DNA of 64,000 nucleotides from Mycobacterium sp. (GCA_025966225.1 JAOPVI010000386.1:1-64000), one strand, 5' to 3'; shown: positions 1 to 11,877, counted from the first letter of the stretch. Made by a program: numbers and translations. The notes: generated from the sequence alone by a model not told the origin.

Positions 1-1
1 C

Positions 2-49
2 GCCGACGACCCCGAACAGGAGATCGAGATCGTCAGCGCGTCAAGCTAA
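2..49 (+). CDS. C-terminal end of a truncated CDS entering from the left edge (possibly the P55-type MFS efflux gene, by position next to ribD)
   Basis: Open frame ...ADDPEQEIEIVSASS* ends at TAA 47-49; identity inferred only from expected mycobacterial gene order. Confidence 0.4.
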   Translation, partial: ADDPEQEIEIVSASS

Positions 50-55
50 TTCGGC

Positions 56-211
56 TCAACAGCGTTCGACGCCGGGGCCCATCGATTTGAACTCAACGCG
101 TTCGCGGGGGTTCGGCGTGCTCAGCACCGCGCGTAGCGGTCGGCACACCAGCTCCCGGATGGCGCTCTGATCGACTGGGCGAAAGTTGAGCCAGTCCTGC
201 AATGCAGTCAC
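56..211 (-). CDS. Candidate small protein (51 aa), not in the ORF track
   Basis: GTG at 211 preceded by AAGGACG-like Shine-Dalgarno; reads VTALQDWLNFRPVDQSAIRELVCRPLRAVLSTPNPRERVEFKSMGPGVERC*. Confidence 0.4.
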   Translation of the reverse strand: MTALQDWLNFRPVDQSAIRELVCRPLRAVLSTPNPRERVEFKSMGPGVERC

Positions 212-273
212 GCTCTTCGTCCTTTTCGATTGGCAGCCGGGTCAGGTGACCCGGTTGTCTCCCTCGATTTTAC

Positions 274-290
274 CGGGACCGCCGGTCCCG
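274..290. terminator. Perfect inverted repeat CGGGACC-GCC-GGTCCCG between ribD and the small ORF
   Basis: 7-bp perfect stem, 3-nt loop, no U-tract; could be terminator or regulatory. Confidence 0.35.
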
Positions 291-428
291 ATTCGGTCCC
301 AAGCGGGCTCCGCGTGTCTCAAAGCGGTAACGAGGCACCAAACGTTGACCGAATCGACGTGACGGCAGTCACGTTGGAGGCGCGAAGGAATTCCACGTCT
401 CACCGATTTCGACGAAGAGGGTCCTCAG

Positions 429-1430
429 CTAGCCGGGAATGAGGCTCAGCCGCACGTCCGGCCCAACCTGGTCGATGCCGTCGAATCGCCACCGCTGCGC
501 ATGCACGATGCTCAGCACACCCACGTCATCGACTGCGGCGATCGGCCCACCCAGGAGGATCGGGGCGACGTAGGCCACGATCCGGTCGACCACCCCGGCG
601 CGCAGAAAGGCACCGGCCAACGTCGGGCCACCTTCGATGAGCACGTCGACGCGATCGGACATAGCTTGCACCACCTCTAGCGGGTCGCGGGTGCGGATCA
701 CCATCGTCCTGGAGTCATCGTTGAGAACCCTTGCCTCCGAGGATATTTCGCGCTCTCCGACCACGACCCGCAAGGGCTGGCGATCGGCCAACCGACCATC
801 GGGCAGCCGTGCAGTCAGCGCCGGATCGTCCATGAAGACGGTGCCGGTACCGACGATGATGGCATCGGCCACGGCTCGCCGACGGTGCACGTCGACCCTG
901 GCTGCCTCGCTGGTGATCCACTGGCTGCTGCCATCGGCCGCCGCACTGCGACCGTCGACGCTCGTCGCGAACTTCCAGGTGAAGTGTGGCTTGCCGGTGC
1001 GCTGCTTGTGCAACCACTCACGCAGCGCACCGCCTGCGACGGCGTCGGCGAGTACCCCGACGGCAGTGCCGACGCCGGAATCGGCCAGTCGCGCCGCGCC
1101 CGCCGCCGCCACGGGGTTCGGATCCTTGACCGCATAGACGACCGACGAAACTCCTGCCGCAAGAAGGGCATCCACACAGGGCGGGGTGCGACCGTGGTGA
1201 TTGCACGGTTCCAGCGTGACCACCGCGGTCCCGCCCCTGGCCCGCTCCCCCGCTCGCCGCAACGCGATGACCTCCGCATGCGGGCCGCCTGCCGGCTGAG
1301 TTCCTCCGACACCTGCAACATCGCCGTCGCGGTCGAGGATCACCGCACCGACGGGCGGATTGGGATAGGTCGTCCCCTTGACCTGCTCCCCCTGCCCGAT
1401 GGCCAGCCGCATCGCGGCCTCTGTGTTCAC
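429..1430 (-). CDS. ribD: Bifunctional diaminohydroxyphosphoribosylaminopyrimidine deaminase / 5-amino-6-(5-phosphoribosylamino)uracil reductase
   Basis: Deaminase motif HAEV...[12 protein letters not shown] and reductase domain. Confidence 0.93.
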   Translation of the reverse strand: MNTEAAMRLAIGQGEQVKGTTYPNPPVGAVILDRDGDVAGVGGTQPAGGPHAEVIALRRAGERARGGTAVVTLEPCNHHGRTPPCVDALLAAGVSSVVYAVKDPNPVAAAGAARLADSGVGTAVGVLADAVAGGALREWLHKQRTGKPHFTWKFATSVDGRSAAADGSSQWITSEAARVDVHRRRAVADAIIVGTGTVFMDDPALTARLPDGRLADRQPLRVVVGEREISSEARVLNDDSRTMVIRTRDPLEVVQAMSDRVDVLIEGGPTLAGAFLRAGVVDRIVAYVAPILLGGPIAAVDDVGVLSIVHAQRWRFDGIDQVGPDVRLSLIPG

Positions 1431-2104
1431 GAGGTCAAGTGCTTGGACGCCGCGGCCGCCTGACGGCGCAGCGACTCCACGGCGACGGCCGGATCGGCTG
1501 CGCTATAGACGGCAGATCCTGCGACGAAGCAGTCCACGCCCGCCTCTGCGGCGGCTTCGATGGTGTCGGCATTGATGCCGCCGTCGATCTCCACGACGAT
1601 GGTGAGTTCGCCCGCGTCGACCAAGCGGCGGACGATCGCGACCTTGGACAACACCTCGGGGATGAACTTCTGCCCACCGAAACCCGGCTCGACGGACATC
1701 ACGAGCATGGTGTCGAAGTACGGGAGCAACTCGAGATACGGCTCAATCGGAGTACCGGGCTTGACGCTCAGACCCGCCTTCGCTCCGGCGGCCCGGATGT
1801 CGCGGGCCACTGCGACCGGGTCATCTGAGGCTTCGGCGTGGAAGGTGACGTTGTACGCGCCTGCCTCTGCGTACGGCGGCGCCCAGCGGTGCGGGTCGTC
1901 GATCATCAGATGGCAGTCCATCGGGATGTCGGTGACGTTCAGCAGGCTCTCCACCACGGGTAGGCCCAGGGTGAGGTTCGGAACGAAGTGGTTGTCCATC
2001 ACGTCGACGTGCAGCCAGTCGGCTCCGCTGACGGCGGCGGTCTCGTCGGCCAGCCGGGCGAAGTCGGCGGCCAGGATCGACGGGGCAATCAGGGGTCTTG
2101 CCAT
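1427..2104 (-). CDS. rpe: Ribulose-phosphate 3-epimerase
   Basis: [18 protein letters not shown]...[12 protein letters not shown]...[15 protein letters not shown] extends upstream but this ATG fits the family. Confidence 0.93.
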   Translation of the reverse strand: MARPLIAPSILAADFARLADETAAVSGADWLHVDVMDNHFVPNLTLGLPVVESLLNVTDIPMDCHLMIDDPHRWAPPYAEAGAYNVTFHAEASDDPVAVARDIRAAGAKAGLSVKPGTPIEPYLELLPYFDTMLVMSVEPGFGGQKFIPEVLSKVAIVRRLVDAGELTIVVEIDGGINADTIEAAAEAGVDCFVAGSAVYSAADPAVAVESLRRQAAAASKHLTS

Positions 2105-2136
2105 GGCGGTCAGCGTAGCGGTTGGCAGTTTCGTTC

Positions 2137-3528
2137 CTAGCGCACCTGCAGGGCGGCGGCGAACATGGCATCCGTGCCGTGGCGGTGGGGCCACAGCTGA
2201 ACGTGTGGTCCGGCGCCGACGTCGGCGACCCCCTCGAACAAGGACCGGGTGTCGATCGCACGCACCGGATGACGGCGCACCGCGTCGGCGATCACGCCGA
2301 CCGTCTCGGCGAGGTGCGGCGAACACGTCGCATACAGCACTACACCGCCAGGCCTGGTGAGTTCGATGGCGGACGCGAGCAGTTCCTTTTGCAGCTTCGC
2401 CAACCCTGGTACGTCCCCCGGCTGACGACGCCACCGTGCCTCGGGCCTGCGCCGGAGCGCACCCAGGCCCGTGCAGGGCGCGTCGACGAGCACCCGGTCA
2501 AAGGAGGCCGGGGCCAGGCCCGAGTCGCGACCGTCGACCCGGAGTACCTCGACGTCGTAGCCGCGGACGTTCTGCTCGACGAGTACCGCACGATGCGCGG
2601 CCGGCTCCACCGCCGTCACCCGTGCGCCGGACGCGGTCCCGATGGCGGCCAACAACGCCGTCTTGCCGCCGGGACCGGCGCACAGATCCAGCCAGCGACT
2701 GTCGCCTCCGTCGATCGGCTCCAATGTCAGCGCACGGGCGACCAGTTGGCTGCCCTCGTCCTGGACCTGTGCCAACCCGTCCCGCAGCGGCGCAAGCCCT
2801 CCTGGATCGCCGCCAGAAAGGTAGACGGCGTAAGGCGAGTAGCGGCCGACCGTGCCGTCGACCGCGCTCGCGAGGTCCTCGGCAGTGATGGCGCCAGGCC
2901 GCGCGGCCAGGTGGACCAACGGCCGCTCGTTGTCGCTGGCCAATAGTGCGCCCAACTCGCCCGCGCTGGCTCCTAACGCGTCGGAGAACGCTTGCGCGAT
3001 CCAGCGCGGATGTGCGTTTACGAACGCGATGTGGCCAACGGGGTCGGTGTCTGCGGACGGCGCGAGCTCCGCCACCCAGGACTGCTCGTCGCGCGCCGAA
3101 ATGGTGCGCAGCACGCCGTTGACGAAACCGGCACGTGCCGAATCGAATTCGATGGCCGCCTGCTCGACGGTGGTGTCGACGGCGGCGTGTGCGTCAACAC
3201 GGGTGCGCAGCAACTGATACGCGCCGAGCCTGAGCAACTCGAGCAATACCGGGTCGATCTGTTCCACCGGGCGATTGGCAGCACGGGCGATGACGGCGTC
3301 GAGCAGGCCGATTACGCGACTCGTCCCGTAGGTCAATTCGGTGGCGAAGGCGGCGTCGCGTCCGGTGATGGCGCGCTCGCGCAGCAGCGCTGGCAGCGCA
3401 AGGTTGGCGTAGGCATCGCGTTCGGACACCGCGCGAAGGACGTCGAACGCGGCCTGGCGCGCGGGATCCAGCGGGGTACGGCGCTGCGGGCGGCGCGGAT
3501 TGTGTGATCGGTTCTGGGGCTTGTTCAT
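2137..3528 (-). CDS. rsmB: RsmB/NOP family 16S rRNA (cytosine-C5) methyltransferase
   Basis: NusB-like N-terminus, [28 protein letters not shown]. Confidence 0.9.
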   Translation of the reverse strand: MNKPQNRSHNPRRPQRRTPLDPARQAAFDVLRAVSERDAYANLALPALLRERAITGRDAAFATELTYGTSRVIGLLDAVIARAANRPVEQIDPVLLELLRLGAYQLLRTRVDAHAAVDTTVEQAAIEFDSARAGFVNGVLRTISARDEQSWVAELAPSADTDPVGHIAFVNAHPRWIAQAFSDALGASAGELGALLASDNERPLVHLAARPGAITAEDLASAVDGTVGRYSPYAVYLSGGDPGGLAPLRDGLAQVQDEGSQLVARALTLEPIDGGDSRWLDLCAGPGGKTALLAAIGTASGARVTAVEPAAHRAVLVEQNVRGYDVEVLRVDGRDSGLAPASFDRVLVDAPCTGLGALRRRPEARWRRQPGDVPGLAKLQKELLASAIELTRPGGVVLYATCSPHLAETVGVIADAVRRHPVRAIDTRSLFEGVADVGAGPHVQLWPHRHGTDAMFAAALQVR

Positions 3529-4451
3529 TCGGCCCGCACGTGCTCGTCGAGCCGGGCGCCACGTACCCAGTCGGCGGCCTTCATCAACTTCTTGCCCGGT
3601 GGTTGCAGCTCGCCCAACACGACGGGGCGCGAGCCGGTGCCGACGTGAACGCCTTCACGGTCGATGTGAATCACGCCGGGCGGCAACGGTTCCCGATCAC
3701 TGACCTCGACGGGGCCGAGCTTCACTCTCAGGTCTCCAATCAACGTCCACGCCCCAGGGTTCGGGGTCACCGCGCGAATACGGCGATCCACCACATGGGC
3801 TGGTAGCTCCCAGCGCACCCGGGCCTCGTCGACGGTGATCTTGGGAGCGACCGTCACCCCGTCGACCGGCTGCGGGACTGCGGTCAGCGACCCGTCGGCG
3901 ATGCCGTCCAACGTCGCCTCGAGCAGGGCTGCCCCCGACACCGAGAGCCGCGCCAGGAGTTCCCCTGCGGTGTCCGTCGGCCGGACGGATTCGGTCACGA
4001 CCCCGAACACTGGGCCCGAGTCCAGGCTCGGCTCGATCCGGAACGTCGTCGCCCCGGTCACCGTGTCACCCGCAGCGATCGCGGCCTGAACAGGGGCGGC
4101 GCCGCGCCACGCGGGCAACAACGAGAAGTGCAGGTTGATCCATCCGAGTGGCGGCACGGCCAGCAGTCCGTCCCGCAGCAGGGCGCCGTAGGCGACCACC
4201 GCGCAGCAGTCGGGAGCAAGGTCGATGAGTTCGGCCACGAACTCCGGGCCGTTGGGGCGATCGGGCCGCAGCACCGGAACATCACGCTCGAGGGCGAACG
4301 CGGCCACCGGCGATGGGGTGAGTCTGGCCCTGCGCCCCGATGCCGCATCGGGCCGCGTCAGCACCGCGATCACGTCGTGGTTCGGCGAATCGATCAGCCG
4401 CTGCAGCGACGGCAGGGCGGGTGCTGGGGTACCTGCGAAGAGAATGCGCAC
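3525..4451 (-). CDS. fmt: Methionyl-tRNA formyltransferase
   Basis: [19 protein letters not shown]..., [23 protein letters not shown] start. Confidence 0.93.
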   Translation of the reverse strand: MRILFAGTPAPALPSLQRLIDSPNHDVIAVLTRPDAASGRRARLTPSPVAAFALERDVPVLRPDRPNGPEFVAELIDLAPDCCAVVAYGALLRDGLLAVPPLGWINLHFSLLPAWRGAAPVQAAIAAGDTVTGATTFRIEPSLDSGPVFGVVTESVRPTDTAGELLARLSVSGAALLEATLDGIADGSLTAVPQPVDGVTVAPKITVDEARVRWELPAHVVDRRIRAVTPNPGAWTLIGDLRVKLGPVEVSDREPLPPGVIHIDREGVHVGTGSRPVVLGELQPPGKKLMKAADWVRGARLDEHVRAE

Positions 4452-4453
4452 GG

Positions 4454-4999
4454 CTATCGGGGCTGTCCGGGTGGAATCTGGTAGTACTCGCGCTCGGACA
4501 CCCCGGCGAGCGGCGCGACGAACATCCACGGAATGGTGGCAATCAGCCGGTTGCTGGTCGCGACGGCATCGTTGTAGTACTGCCGGGCGAACGCGAGCTT
4601 GTTCTCCGTGTCGGCAAGGTTGTCCTGCAAGTTCAGGAAGTTGTTGGACGAGTTCAACTGCGGGTAGCTCTGTCCGAGCGCCACCACCTGCCCGACCGCG
4701 GTGTCCAGGTCACGCTCGGCGGCGCTGCGCTGCGCCACCGACTTGCCGCCGGTCGCCGAGGTCAGCGCGGCGCGCGCATTCGTCACGTGGTCGAGGATGC
4801 CCCGCTCGTGTGCTGCGAAGGCCTGGACGGTCTGTACGAGGCTCGGGATCAGCGATGCCCGACGGGTCAGCTCGACGTCGATGCCCGACAACGCCTCGGC
4901 AACCCGCACGTCGGCGGTGCGAATCTTGTTGTAGCCCATCACGACACCTACGAGCACCAGCACCGCGATCACCAGCACGATGATCAGTATCAGTCTCAC
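4454..4999 (-). CDS. LemA family protein
   Basis: N-terminal [42 protein letters not shown] overlap with upstream stop. Confidence 0.88.
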   Translation of the reverse strand: MRLILIIVLVIAVLVLVGVVMGYNKIRTADVRVAEALSGIDVELTRRASLIPSLVQTVQAFAAHERGILDHVTNARAALTSATGGKSVAQRSAAERDLDTAVGQVVALGQSYPQLNSSNNFLNLQDNLADTENKLAFARQYYNDAVATSNRLIATIPWMFVAPLAGVSEREYYQIPPGQPR

Positions 5000-6807
5000 C
5001 ACGAGCCGCCACCTCCTCCGCCGCCGCCACCGCCGCCACCGCCGCCGCTGGACGAGCCCCCGCTGCTGGAGGACGCCGACTGCGAAGCGGTGTATGCACC
5101 GATCGACGACGATAGCGCCGACTCGAAGCTGTCGAAGTCCGGCCCACTGGACCCGCCCGAAAAACCCCAGCCCGAATTCGACGACGACGAGGAATACCAA
5201 TCCGGTTGCGGTGCAATCGCCCCCGTCGTCTCCTGATACTTCTTCGCCCAAAGCGCCGCACTGCCTGCCGCCACGGCGAACGGGACGTACGCGGTGTAGA
5301 GGTCCTTGCGCGCGGAGAAGTCGAACCGGGTCTCCGCCGAGTCAGTAGCCAGCAGGCGATGGAAACCGCCTGCCTGCGACCACAATTGGCGTCCGGAATC
5401 AGTGCGACGGGTACCCACTCCGGCGGTCCACGACCGCCTCGAGAAGGCGAAGAACGCGGCGAACGGCAGCCCCCACATCGTGTACGGGAAGCCCCAACGG
5501 AAGAACCCGCAGACGGCCAGGATCAGCGCCAGGAAGCCGGCGGTACGCACCCACAGTTCCCTCCTGCGCTTGACCATCACGCCGCTGTCCAACGCCCACT
5601 TCTCTACGGCCTTGGCCATGTCGACCTTGGCCTTGTTGAGCTTTTCTCCCGCCTTGACCGACTTCTTGGCCTCGAATTTCTGGCCGGGAGACATGACCTT
5701 CAGCGCGGACGCGACCGCGATGCTGACGGGGTCGACGTCGGCCCACGCACCTTCGGCTCCGACACCGGTGACGTTCCACTGCTCGTCGCTGACCTGGTTG
5801 AGCTCGATCAACTTGCGCTCGCCGAGGTAGAACAACGTCGCCGTCACCCCGTTCTTCGGTACCGCCTCGGTGCGGATGTACTCGGTCTGCACCGGACCGA
5901 GACCCGGTGGCGGGGCGTATTGCACGGGGAAGCCGGGCGGCGGCTCGACGGTGGTGCGATACCAGAGGAACGCCCCCACTCCCGCGGCGACGGAGAGCGC
6001 AAGGACCCAGGCGACCCCGCTGACCGACTGACCGAGGATGCGGTCCCACTCGAAGGGCCAGGGCAGGCTGATGCGCGGAGGGGTCGGCACGTCGACGCCT
6101 GCGCGCAATGTCACCGGCGTGCGGGGCGGAAGGCCCACCGCAGTGAACTCGACGGTGTTGCCGGAGAGGGCCAGGTTCGTGCAGGCGCGGCCGACCCCCA
6201 ATCCGACGGAGCACTGTGCGCCGGTGACTGCGGCGGGCAACGTCACCTTGATGTGTGCCTGCTCGATCGTGTTGTTCCACGACGACGCGATGACGTCCCA
6301 GAAGAACGCCGACGTCGAGTTGGGATCGCCGACGGTCTGCGCGAACCGCATGTGGTCACCGGTGCTGCCGGGGTCGAGCACCCCCGGGATGGTGTAGCGG
6401 AGTTCGTAGACGTGGGTGCCGTAGGGCAAGGTGCTGTCGGGGTCGCCGATCTTGGCGACGCGGAACCGATCAGCGTCCTCCCACAGCAGCTGGTACGGGG
6501 CGGGTTCACCGTCCAACAGGATCGAGGTGAGCTCGGGCGTCTGGCGCACACGCGGGCTGTTCTCGTTCGATACGTCCCAGTACCGGAAGATGCCGTGCCG
6601 CCCGGAGGGGAATTCGCCCGTGATGTTCTCCACCGCGGTGAGGGTGCCGTCGGCGGCGACGGTGAAGTCGGCTTGGTAATCGCTGATCACCACGGGGTCG
6701 CTGGCTGGTGCGGACGTGGACGTACCACTGAAGACGAGTGGCCAGAGCAGTCCGAATACGATGAGCCCCAACAGGATCAACCAACCGAAAATCCTGCGCA
6801 CGCTCAC
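4996..6807 (-). CDS. DUF2207 domain-containing membrane protein with poly-glycine C-terminus
   Basis: Signal/TM, DUF2207-like domain, C-term SSSSGGSSSGGGG...GGSW; adjacent to LemA. Confidence 0.85.
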   Translation of the reverse strand: MSVRRIFGWLILLGLIVFGLLWPLVFSGTSTSAPASDPVVISDYQADFTVAADGTLTAVENITGEFPSGRHGIFRYWDVSNENSPRVRQTPELTSILLDGEPAPYQLLWEDADRFRVAKIGDPDSTLPYGTHVYELRYTIPGVLDPGSTGDHMRFAQTVGDPNSTSAFFWDVIASSWNNTIEQAHIKVTLPAAVTGAQCSVGLGVGRACTNLALSGNTVEFTAVGLPPRTPVTLRAGVDVPTPPRISLPWPFEWDRILGQSVSGVAWVLALSVAAGVGAFLWYRTTVEPPPGFPVQYAPPPGLGPVQTEYIRTEAVPKNGVTATLFYLGERKLIELNQVSDEQWNVTGVGAEGAWADVDPVSIAVASALKVMSPGQKFEAKKSVKAGEKLNKAKVDMAKAVEKWALDSGVMVKRRRELWVRTAGFLALILAVCGFFRWGFPYTMWGLPFAAFFAFSRRSWTAGVGTRRTDSGRQLWSQAGGFHRLLATDSAETRFDFSARKDLYTAYVPFAVAAGSAALWAKKYQETTGAIAPQPDWYSSSSSNSGWGFSGGSSGPDFDSFESALSSSIGAYTASQSASSSSGGSSSGGGGGGGGGGGGGGSW

Positions 6808-6839
6808 CTCCCCGTCGAGCTCGCCTGTTGCTGTCCGAC

Positions 6840-8840
6840 CTACCCTATGTGCAAGGGATCGAGCTGGACACGTACGGGCTGCTGATCCCGCCGCGCGCTG
6901 AGCACGCCAGTAGCCCTGCGCAACGCCGCCGCGAGTTCGAGTCCACCGTTCCGCGGCACCCTCACCAACATCCGGCTCACCGTCCCGTCACCCGAGTTTG
7001 CCGAAGGGCGACGGGCCGCGGCAGGCAGTTCCACCGGCCCGAGTACGTCTGCGTCATCCGGGAGCTGGGCGGCCTCGAGCAGAGCCGCGACCGCGTCGGG
7101 AGCGCCGTCGACCGCAGCCAGATGTACCGCAGGCGGCAGCCCGACCTCCGTCCTGGAATCGAGCTCCGATTCGGCGTGCGCGACGGGATCCCAGCGGATC
7201 AGGGCCTGCACGGTAGGGATCGCCGACTCCGCGACGACCGCGACGACACCGCCGTCGGCGCCATCGCGTACCAACGTGGCAGCGGCCATCCACCGCCGAA
7301 GCGCATCCTCGGAAGCGCGAAGATCCTGGCGGCCGAGCAGGGCCCACCCGTCTAGCAGGAGCGCCGCCCCGTACCCGCCGGACACTCGCGGTTCGGCACC
7401 CGGCGTCGCGACCACGACCGCCGGTTCCGCCGGTACCTCCGTGACCACCGCGTCGCCGCCGGAGGTGAGAATCGTGGTGCCGGGGAACGCCCTGCCGAGT
7501 TCCTCGGCGGTGCGCCTCGCTCCGACGACGACGGCCCGTACGGTGTCCGAGCCGCACCGGACACAACGCAGCGCGGTTTCGGCGCGCCCACACCACCGGC
7601 ACACCGCACCTGCGGTATCGCGGTCCGGCAGTGACATCGGTCCGGTGCAATGCCTGCAGCGGGCGGCCGTCCGGCACTTCCCGCAGGCGAGCGCGGGCAC
7701 GTACCCGCGCCGCGGGACCTGGACCAGCACGGGTCGTTCGGCCACCAATGCGGCCCTGGCAGCCGCCAGGGCCATCGACGGCAGGCGGGCGGTGTACGCG
7801 GCCGCATCGCGTTCCTGCGCGAATGCACTGTCTTCCAGCGCAGCCACGCGGGGCGCTCGGGCCCGCACGACCGAGCGCGTCGCCACCAGATCATGAGCCC
7901 AGCCGCTGCGCACCATCGCCTGCGCCTCGGCGGTGCGCGCATGGCCGCCAATCAGTGCTGCACAACGCAATTGGTGCGCGCGCAGCATTGCCACCTCACG
8001 GGCGTGCGGATACGGAGCCCTTGGTTCAGCGAGACTGTCGTCGCCGTCGTCCCACACGATGACAAGGCCCAATGTGGTGACCGGCGCGAAGACGGCGCTG
8101 CGGGTTCCGATCACGAATCGGGCGTTCCCGCGGAGCGCGGCCAGCCAGCGTCGGTACCGCTGGGAGGGGCCCAGCCCCGCGGAGAGGGCCACCACCCGAG
8201 ACTCGTCGACGTACCGAAGCGCGGACTCGTGGAGCGCGTCGACATCGCGCTGATCCGGTACGACGGCCAGCGCGCCGCGCCCCGAGCACACGACGGTGGC
8301 GGCGGCCTCGGCGAGCCGGTCCGCCCACGACTCCCCCGGCAGCGCTTGCCAAACGGCCCTGGCGGCCCGACCTTCCCGCAACGCGCCAAGGAACTGTCGA
8401 CCCCGGCCGTAGCAATCCCACGGCGCTTCGTCGATGTCGGGGGCGGACAGCGGCGGAAGTTCGAGCACGGCTTCGCTTTCGACCTTGGCGTGTCGCGGCG
8501 GAATGGCGAGGCGCAGCACGTCGGCCCGGGTGCCTGCATAGCGCGCCGCCACGGCATCGGCCAACCTGCGGACGTCCGGTGTCAGTACCCGTTCGGCGGA
8601 GACCACGCGGTCGAGCCAGCCAAGTTTCCCGTCATGGTCGGTGTCCCAACGTCTTTCGAGCACGAATGCGTCGACGAGTCGACCGTGGAAGCGGACTCTG
8701 ACCCGCACGCCGGGTTGGGCATCATCGGACTGGTTCGCGGCGACCAGATAGTCGAACTCCCGATCCAGATGTGGCACCGAGAGCATCGGGAGCACCCGAG
8801 CAATGGGCTCGAACTCCGCCGCCTGCCGCGTGGTGGTCAC
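6840..8840 (-). CDS. priA: Primosomal protein N' (PriA), actinobacterial degenerate form
   Basis: N-terminal 3'BD-like domain, Zn clusters [13 protein letters not shown]...CRWC...CVRC; helicase motifs not recognisable. Confidence 0.85.
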   Translation of the reverse strand: MTTTRQAAEFEPIARVLPMLSVPHLDREFDYLVAANQSDDAQPGVRVRVRFHGRLVDAFVLERRWDTDHDGKLGWLDRVVSAERVLTPDVRRLADAVAARYAGTRADVLRLAIPPRHAKVESEAVLELPPLSAPDIDEAPWDCYGRGRQFLGALREGRAARAVWQALPGESWADRLAEAAATVVCSGRGALAVVPDQRDVDALHESALRYVDESRVVALSAGLGPSQRYRRWLAALRGNARFVIGTRSAVFAPVTTLGLVIVWDDGDDSLAEPRAPYPHAREVAMLRAHQLRCAALIGGHARTAEAQAMVRSGWAHDLVATRSVVRARAPRVAALEDSAFAQERDAAAYTARLPSMALAAARAALVAERPVLVQVPRRGYVPALACGKCRTAARCRHCTGPMSLPDRDTAGAVCRWCGRAETALRCVRCGSDTVRAVVVGARRTAEELGRAFPGTTILTSGGDAVVTEVPAEPAVVVATPGAEPRVSGGYGAALLLDGWALLGRQDLRASEDALRRWMAAATLVRDGADGGVVAVVAESAIPTVQALIRWDPVAHAESELDSRTEVGLPPAVHLAAVDGAPDAVAALLEAAQLPDDADVLGPVELPAAARRPSANSGDGTVSRMLVRVPRNGGLELAAALRRATGVLSARRDQQPVRVQLDPLHIG

Positions 8841-9598
8841 TCAGCCGGTCTAGCAGAGCGGTCCGACGCCACTCGACCTCGCCCGAAGAAGAACCCGGCG
8901 GTGATCAACAGAAGCGACGTCGCGTACGCCCACCAGATCGGTACCGCGAGCACCTCGCTGCCCGATGTCGCCGTCTGCGCGGCTTCGGCCCCCAAGACGA
9001 ACTTCCCAATGCCGATCATGCCGTCGGACACCGCAAAGCACACTGCGCCCAGCGCCGTCCACATCGTGGGCAACCGCGCCAGCAGGGCCCCGCACGCCAT
9101 CGCACCCAACACGGCGATGTAAAGCGTCACGGGGACCGTCATCCCGTCGGCGACCAGACGGGGCCAGAACCAAACCAGCAGCGCCACGCACACGCACACC
9201 AGCACGGCCGCAGCTGCCATCCGGGGTCCCGTACGGGTGACGAGTGGGAGCAGCGCGGCGAGGAAGCACACATGCGCGATCAGAAACGCCCCGAGGCCGA
9301 GCACGAAAGACGGCGTCCACCACGGCAGCGCGAGCAGGAAGTCGCCTGCAGCCGAGAAGATCAGCGCGCCCAACAGCCAGCGCCGCTCCCGCGCGATGGG
9401 GTGGCTCAGCGCGGCGATCGCCAGCAACACCGCGGCAAGTGCCTTGACCGCGGGTTGCAGCATGAACTGGCCAGTGAGTTCCGCGCCGGACGGCAACCGC
9501 AGGGCGGTGATGACGAGAAATGTGCCGTAGCCGGCACCGACGATCGCAGCGGCGACCCACAACGTGCGCATCCGCCTCGGTGCGTACGGTGTGGCCAT
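8837..9598 (-). CDS. Lysoplasmalogenase (YhhN) family membrane protein
   Basis: Multi-[33 protein letters not shown]; start could be 9598 or 9571. Confidence 0.8.
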   Translation of the reverse strand: MATPYAPRRMRTLWVAAAIVGAGYGTFLVITALRLPSGAELTGQFMLQPAVKALAAVLLAIAALSHPIARERRWLLGALIFSAAGDFLLALPWWTPSFVLGLGAFLIAHVCFLAALLPLVTRTGPRMAAAAVLVCVCVALLVWFWPRLVADGMTVPVTLYIAVLGAMACGALLARLPTMWTALGAVCFAVSDGMIGIGKFVLGAEAAQTATSGSEVLAVPIWWAYATSLLLITAGFFFGRGRVASDRSARPAE

Positions 9599-10541
9599 GC
9601 CCGCCTCCGCCGACAGGCCCGCAGTGGATGCCATCCTGCAGAAGGTACTGGAAGCGGTCCCGTTCCAGTTGACAACCGACGGCGGGCCCGAGGCGGCCCG
9701 ACAACGGTTCCGCGACCTGCCACGCAGGCCGGTCCACCAGGAGCTGCGCGTCGAGGACCGCGTCGTCGGCGGCCCGTCGGGTCCGGTACCGATCCGGTTG
9801 TACTGGCCGCCCGAGTCGGATGCCATGCCACCCCCGGTGGTGATGTTCTTCCACGGTGGCGGCTGGGTGGTTGGCGACCTCGACACCTACGACGGCGACG
9901 CCCGCCGCCACGCAGTTGGCGCGGGCGCCCTAGTGGTGTCCGTCGACTACCGGTTGGCGCCGGAACATCCGTACCCCGCGGCCGTCGACGACGTATGGGC
10001 CGCAACGCAATGGGTCGCCGCGCATGGCGAAGAACTCGGCGCCGACCCGAGCAGGCTTGCCGTCGCGGGTGACTCAGCTGGCGGCAACCTCGCTGCCGTC
10101 GTTGCACAGCTCGCGCGTGACACGGCCGGGCCGCCAATCACCTTCCAGTTGCTGTGGTACCCCGCGACGACGTGGGACTCATCGCTGCCGTCGTTCACCG
10201 AGAACGCGGACGCTCCGGTTCTCGCCGTCGACGCGGTTGGCCAGTTCTCCCGTTGGTACGCCAAGGGCGTGGAACTGAGCACTGCCCCGTCCACCTTGGT
10301 TCCGGCCAGGGCCACTGACCTCACGGCGCTGCCGCCGGCCTACATCGCGGTCGCAGGCCATGACCCGCTGCGCGACGACGGGGTTCGTTACGGCGAACTG
10401 CTGGCCGCCGCCGGAGTGCCGGTCGAGGTCCACAACGCCGAGACGCTCGTGCACGGTTACCTCGGATACGCCGGGGTGGTGCCCGCCGCGACCGAAGCCG
10501 TCGACCGCGGGTTGAGGGCCTTGCGCGCCGCGCTAACGTGA
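9597..10541 (+). CDS. Alpha/beta hydrolase (HSL/Lip family esterase, LipI-like)
   Basis: [30 protein letters not shown]. Confidence 0.85.
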   Translation: MPASADRPAVDAILQKVLEAVPFQLTTDGGPEAARQRFRDLPRRPVHQELRVEDRVVGGPSGPVPIRLYWPPESDAMPPPVVMFFHGGGWVVGDLDTYDGDARRHAVGAGALVVSVDYRLAPEHPYPAAVDDVWAATQWVAAHGEELGADPSRLAVAGDSAGGNLAAVVAQLARDTAGPPITFQLLWYPATTWDSSLPSFTENADAPVLAVDAVGQFSRWYAKGVELSTAPSTLVPARATDLTALPPAYIAVAGHDPLRDDGVRYGELLAAAGVPVEVHNAETLVHGYLGYAGVVPAATEAVDRGLRALRAALT

Positions 10542-10546
10542 GGAAT

Positions 10547-11518
10547 ATGGCAGACACTTCGACGACGCGCCCCGACATCGACCCAAATCTCAAGATGCTG
10601 CTGGATGCCGTGCCTCTCGAGTTCACGATCGACGACGGAGTCGAGGTGGCCCGCGAGAAGATGCGCGCCCTGAAGCCGCCAGCGGAGCTGTTGCCGGACA
10701 TGCGGATCGAGCAGCGCACCGTCGGTTACGGCGAACTCACTGACATTCCGCTGCGCATCTACTGGCCACCATCGGAAACTGAGGAAAGCCTGCCGATCGT
10801 GGTCTTCTACCACGGCGGCGGCTGGGCGATCGGCGATCTGGACACCCACGACCACGTCGCCCGCGCACACGCGATCGGCGCCAAGGCGATCGTGGTGTCG
10901 GTCGACTACCGCCTCGCTCCGGAGCATCCCTTCCCCGCAGGTGTCGAGGATGCCTGGGCTGCGCTGCAGTGGGTCGGAGGGCACGCGGCCGAGCTTGGTG
11001 GCGAGCCAACCCGCATCGCCGTGGCCGGAGACTCGGCGGGCGGCAACTTGGCGGCCGTGATGGCGTTGCGGGCGCGGGACGCCGGTGGCCCACCATTGGC
11101 GTTCCAGCTGCTCTGGTACCCCGTCGCGGTCGGGGACCTCTCCCTTCCGTCGTTCACCGAGAATGCGGATGCGCCCCTGTTGAATTCCGAGGTGACCTCG
11201 GCGTTCCTGACGTGGTACCTGCCGGGGATGGACATGTCCGATCCCAAGGCGCTACCGACGGATCTCGCCCCCGCGAACGCTGCCACGCTGGCGGGTTTGC
11301 CGGCCGCCTTCATCGGCACCGCCGAGCACGACCCGCTGCGCGACGACGGCGGCAAGTATGCCGAAATGCTCGCCGCTGCAGGGGTTCCCGTCCAGTTGAG
11401 CAATGAACCGACGATGGTGCACGGCTACGCGAGTCTGGCGATGGCCTCACCGGTCGCGGCCGAGGCCACCGATCGCGGGCTCGCAGCGCTGAAGGCGGCG
11501 CTGCACGCCGGACGATGA
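10547..11518 (+). CDS. Alpha/beta hydrolase (HSL/Lip family esterase, LipH-like)
   Basis: [24 protein letters not shown]; close paralog of preceding gene. Confidence 0.87.
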   Translation: MADTSTTRPDIDPNLKMLLDAVPLEFTIDDGVEVAREKMRALKPPAELLPDMRIEQRTVGYGELTDIPLRIYWPPSETEESLPIVVFYHGGGWAIGDLDTHDHVARAHAIGAKAIVVSVDYRLAPEHPFPAGVEDAWAALQWVGGHAAELGGEPTRIAVAGDSAGGNLAAVMALRARDAGGPPLAFQLLWYPVAVGDLSLPSFTENADAPLLNSEVTSAFLTWYLPGMDMSDPKALPTDLAPANAATLAGLPAAFIGTAEHDPLRDDGGKYAEMLAAAGVPVQLSNEPTMVHGYASLAMASPVAAEATDRGLAALKAALHAGR

Positions 11519-11877
11519 CCGACCAGGACGTGCTCGACGTGCGCTCGCCACGGCAGTGGCAAGAGTGGTTGGAGCACAACCACGACACCGTCACCGAGGT
11601 GTGGCTGCGACTGTTCAACAAGGCTGCGGGCGAGGTTCCGGTGTCGTACGGTGAGGCCGTCGAGATCGCACTGTGCTTCGGCTGGATCGACAGCCTGGCC
11701 CGCGGTCACGATGAGGTGTCACGCATCCAGCGGTTCAGTCCACGCAAGGCCAAGAGCGCATGGTCGAAGTCCAATGTCGAACGGGTACAACGCCTCCTCG
11801 ACGCGGGCCGGATGCGACCGCCCGGACTGCGCCAGATCGACGCCGCAAAGGCCGACGGGCGTTGGCCAACGAGCTGA
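11515..11877 (+). pseudogene. YdeI/OmpD-associated family protein, C-terminally truncated
   Basis: QWQEWLEHNHDTVTEVWLRLFNK...ALCFGWIDSL...RMRPPGLRQIDAAKADGRW then stop at 120 aa; the family is normally longer. Confidence 0.6.

Noticed and set aside
5206-6885. 559-aa + strand ORF
   Set aside because: Antisense to DUF2207 gene; shadow ORF.
7650-9122. 490-aa + strand ORF
   Set aside because: Antisense to priA and the YhhN-like gene; no motif.
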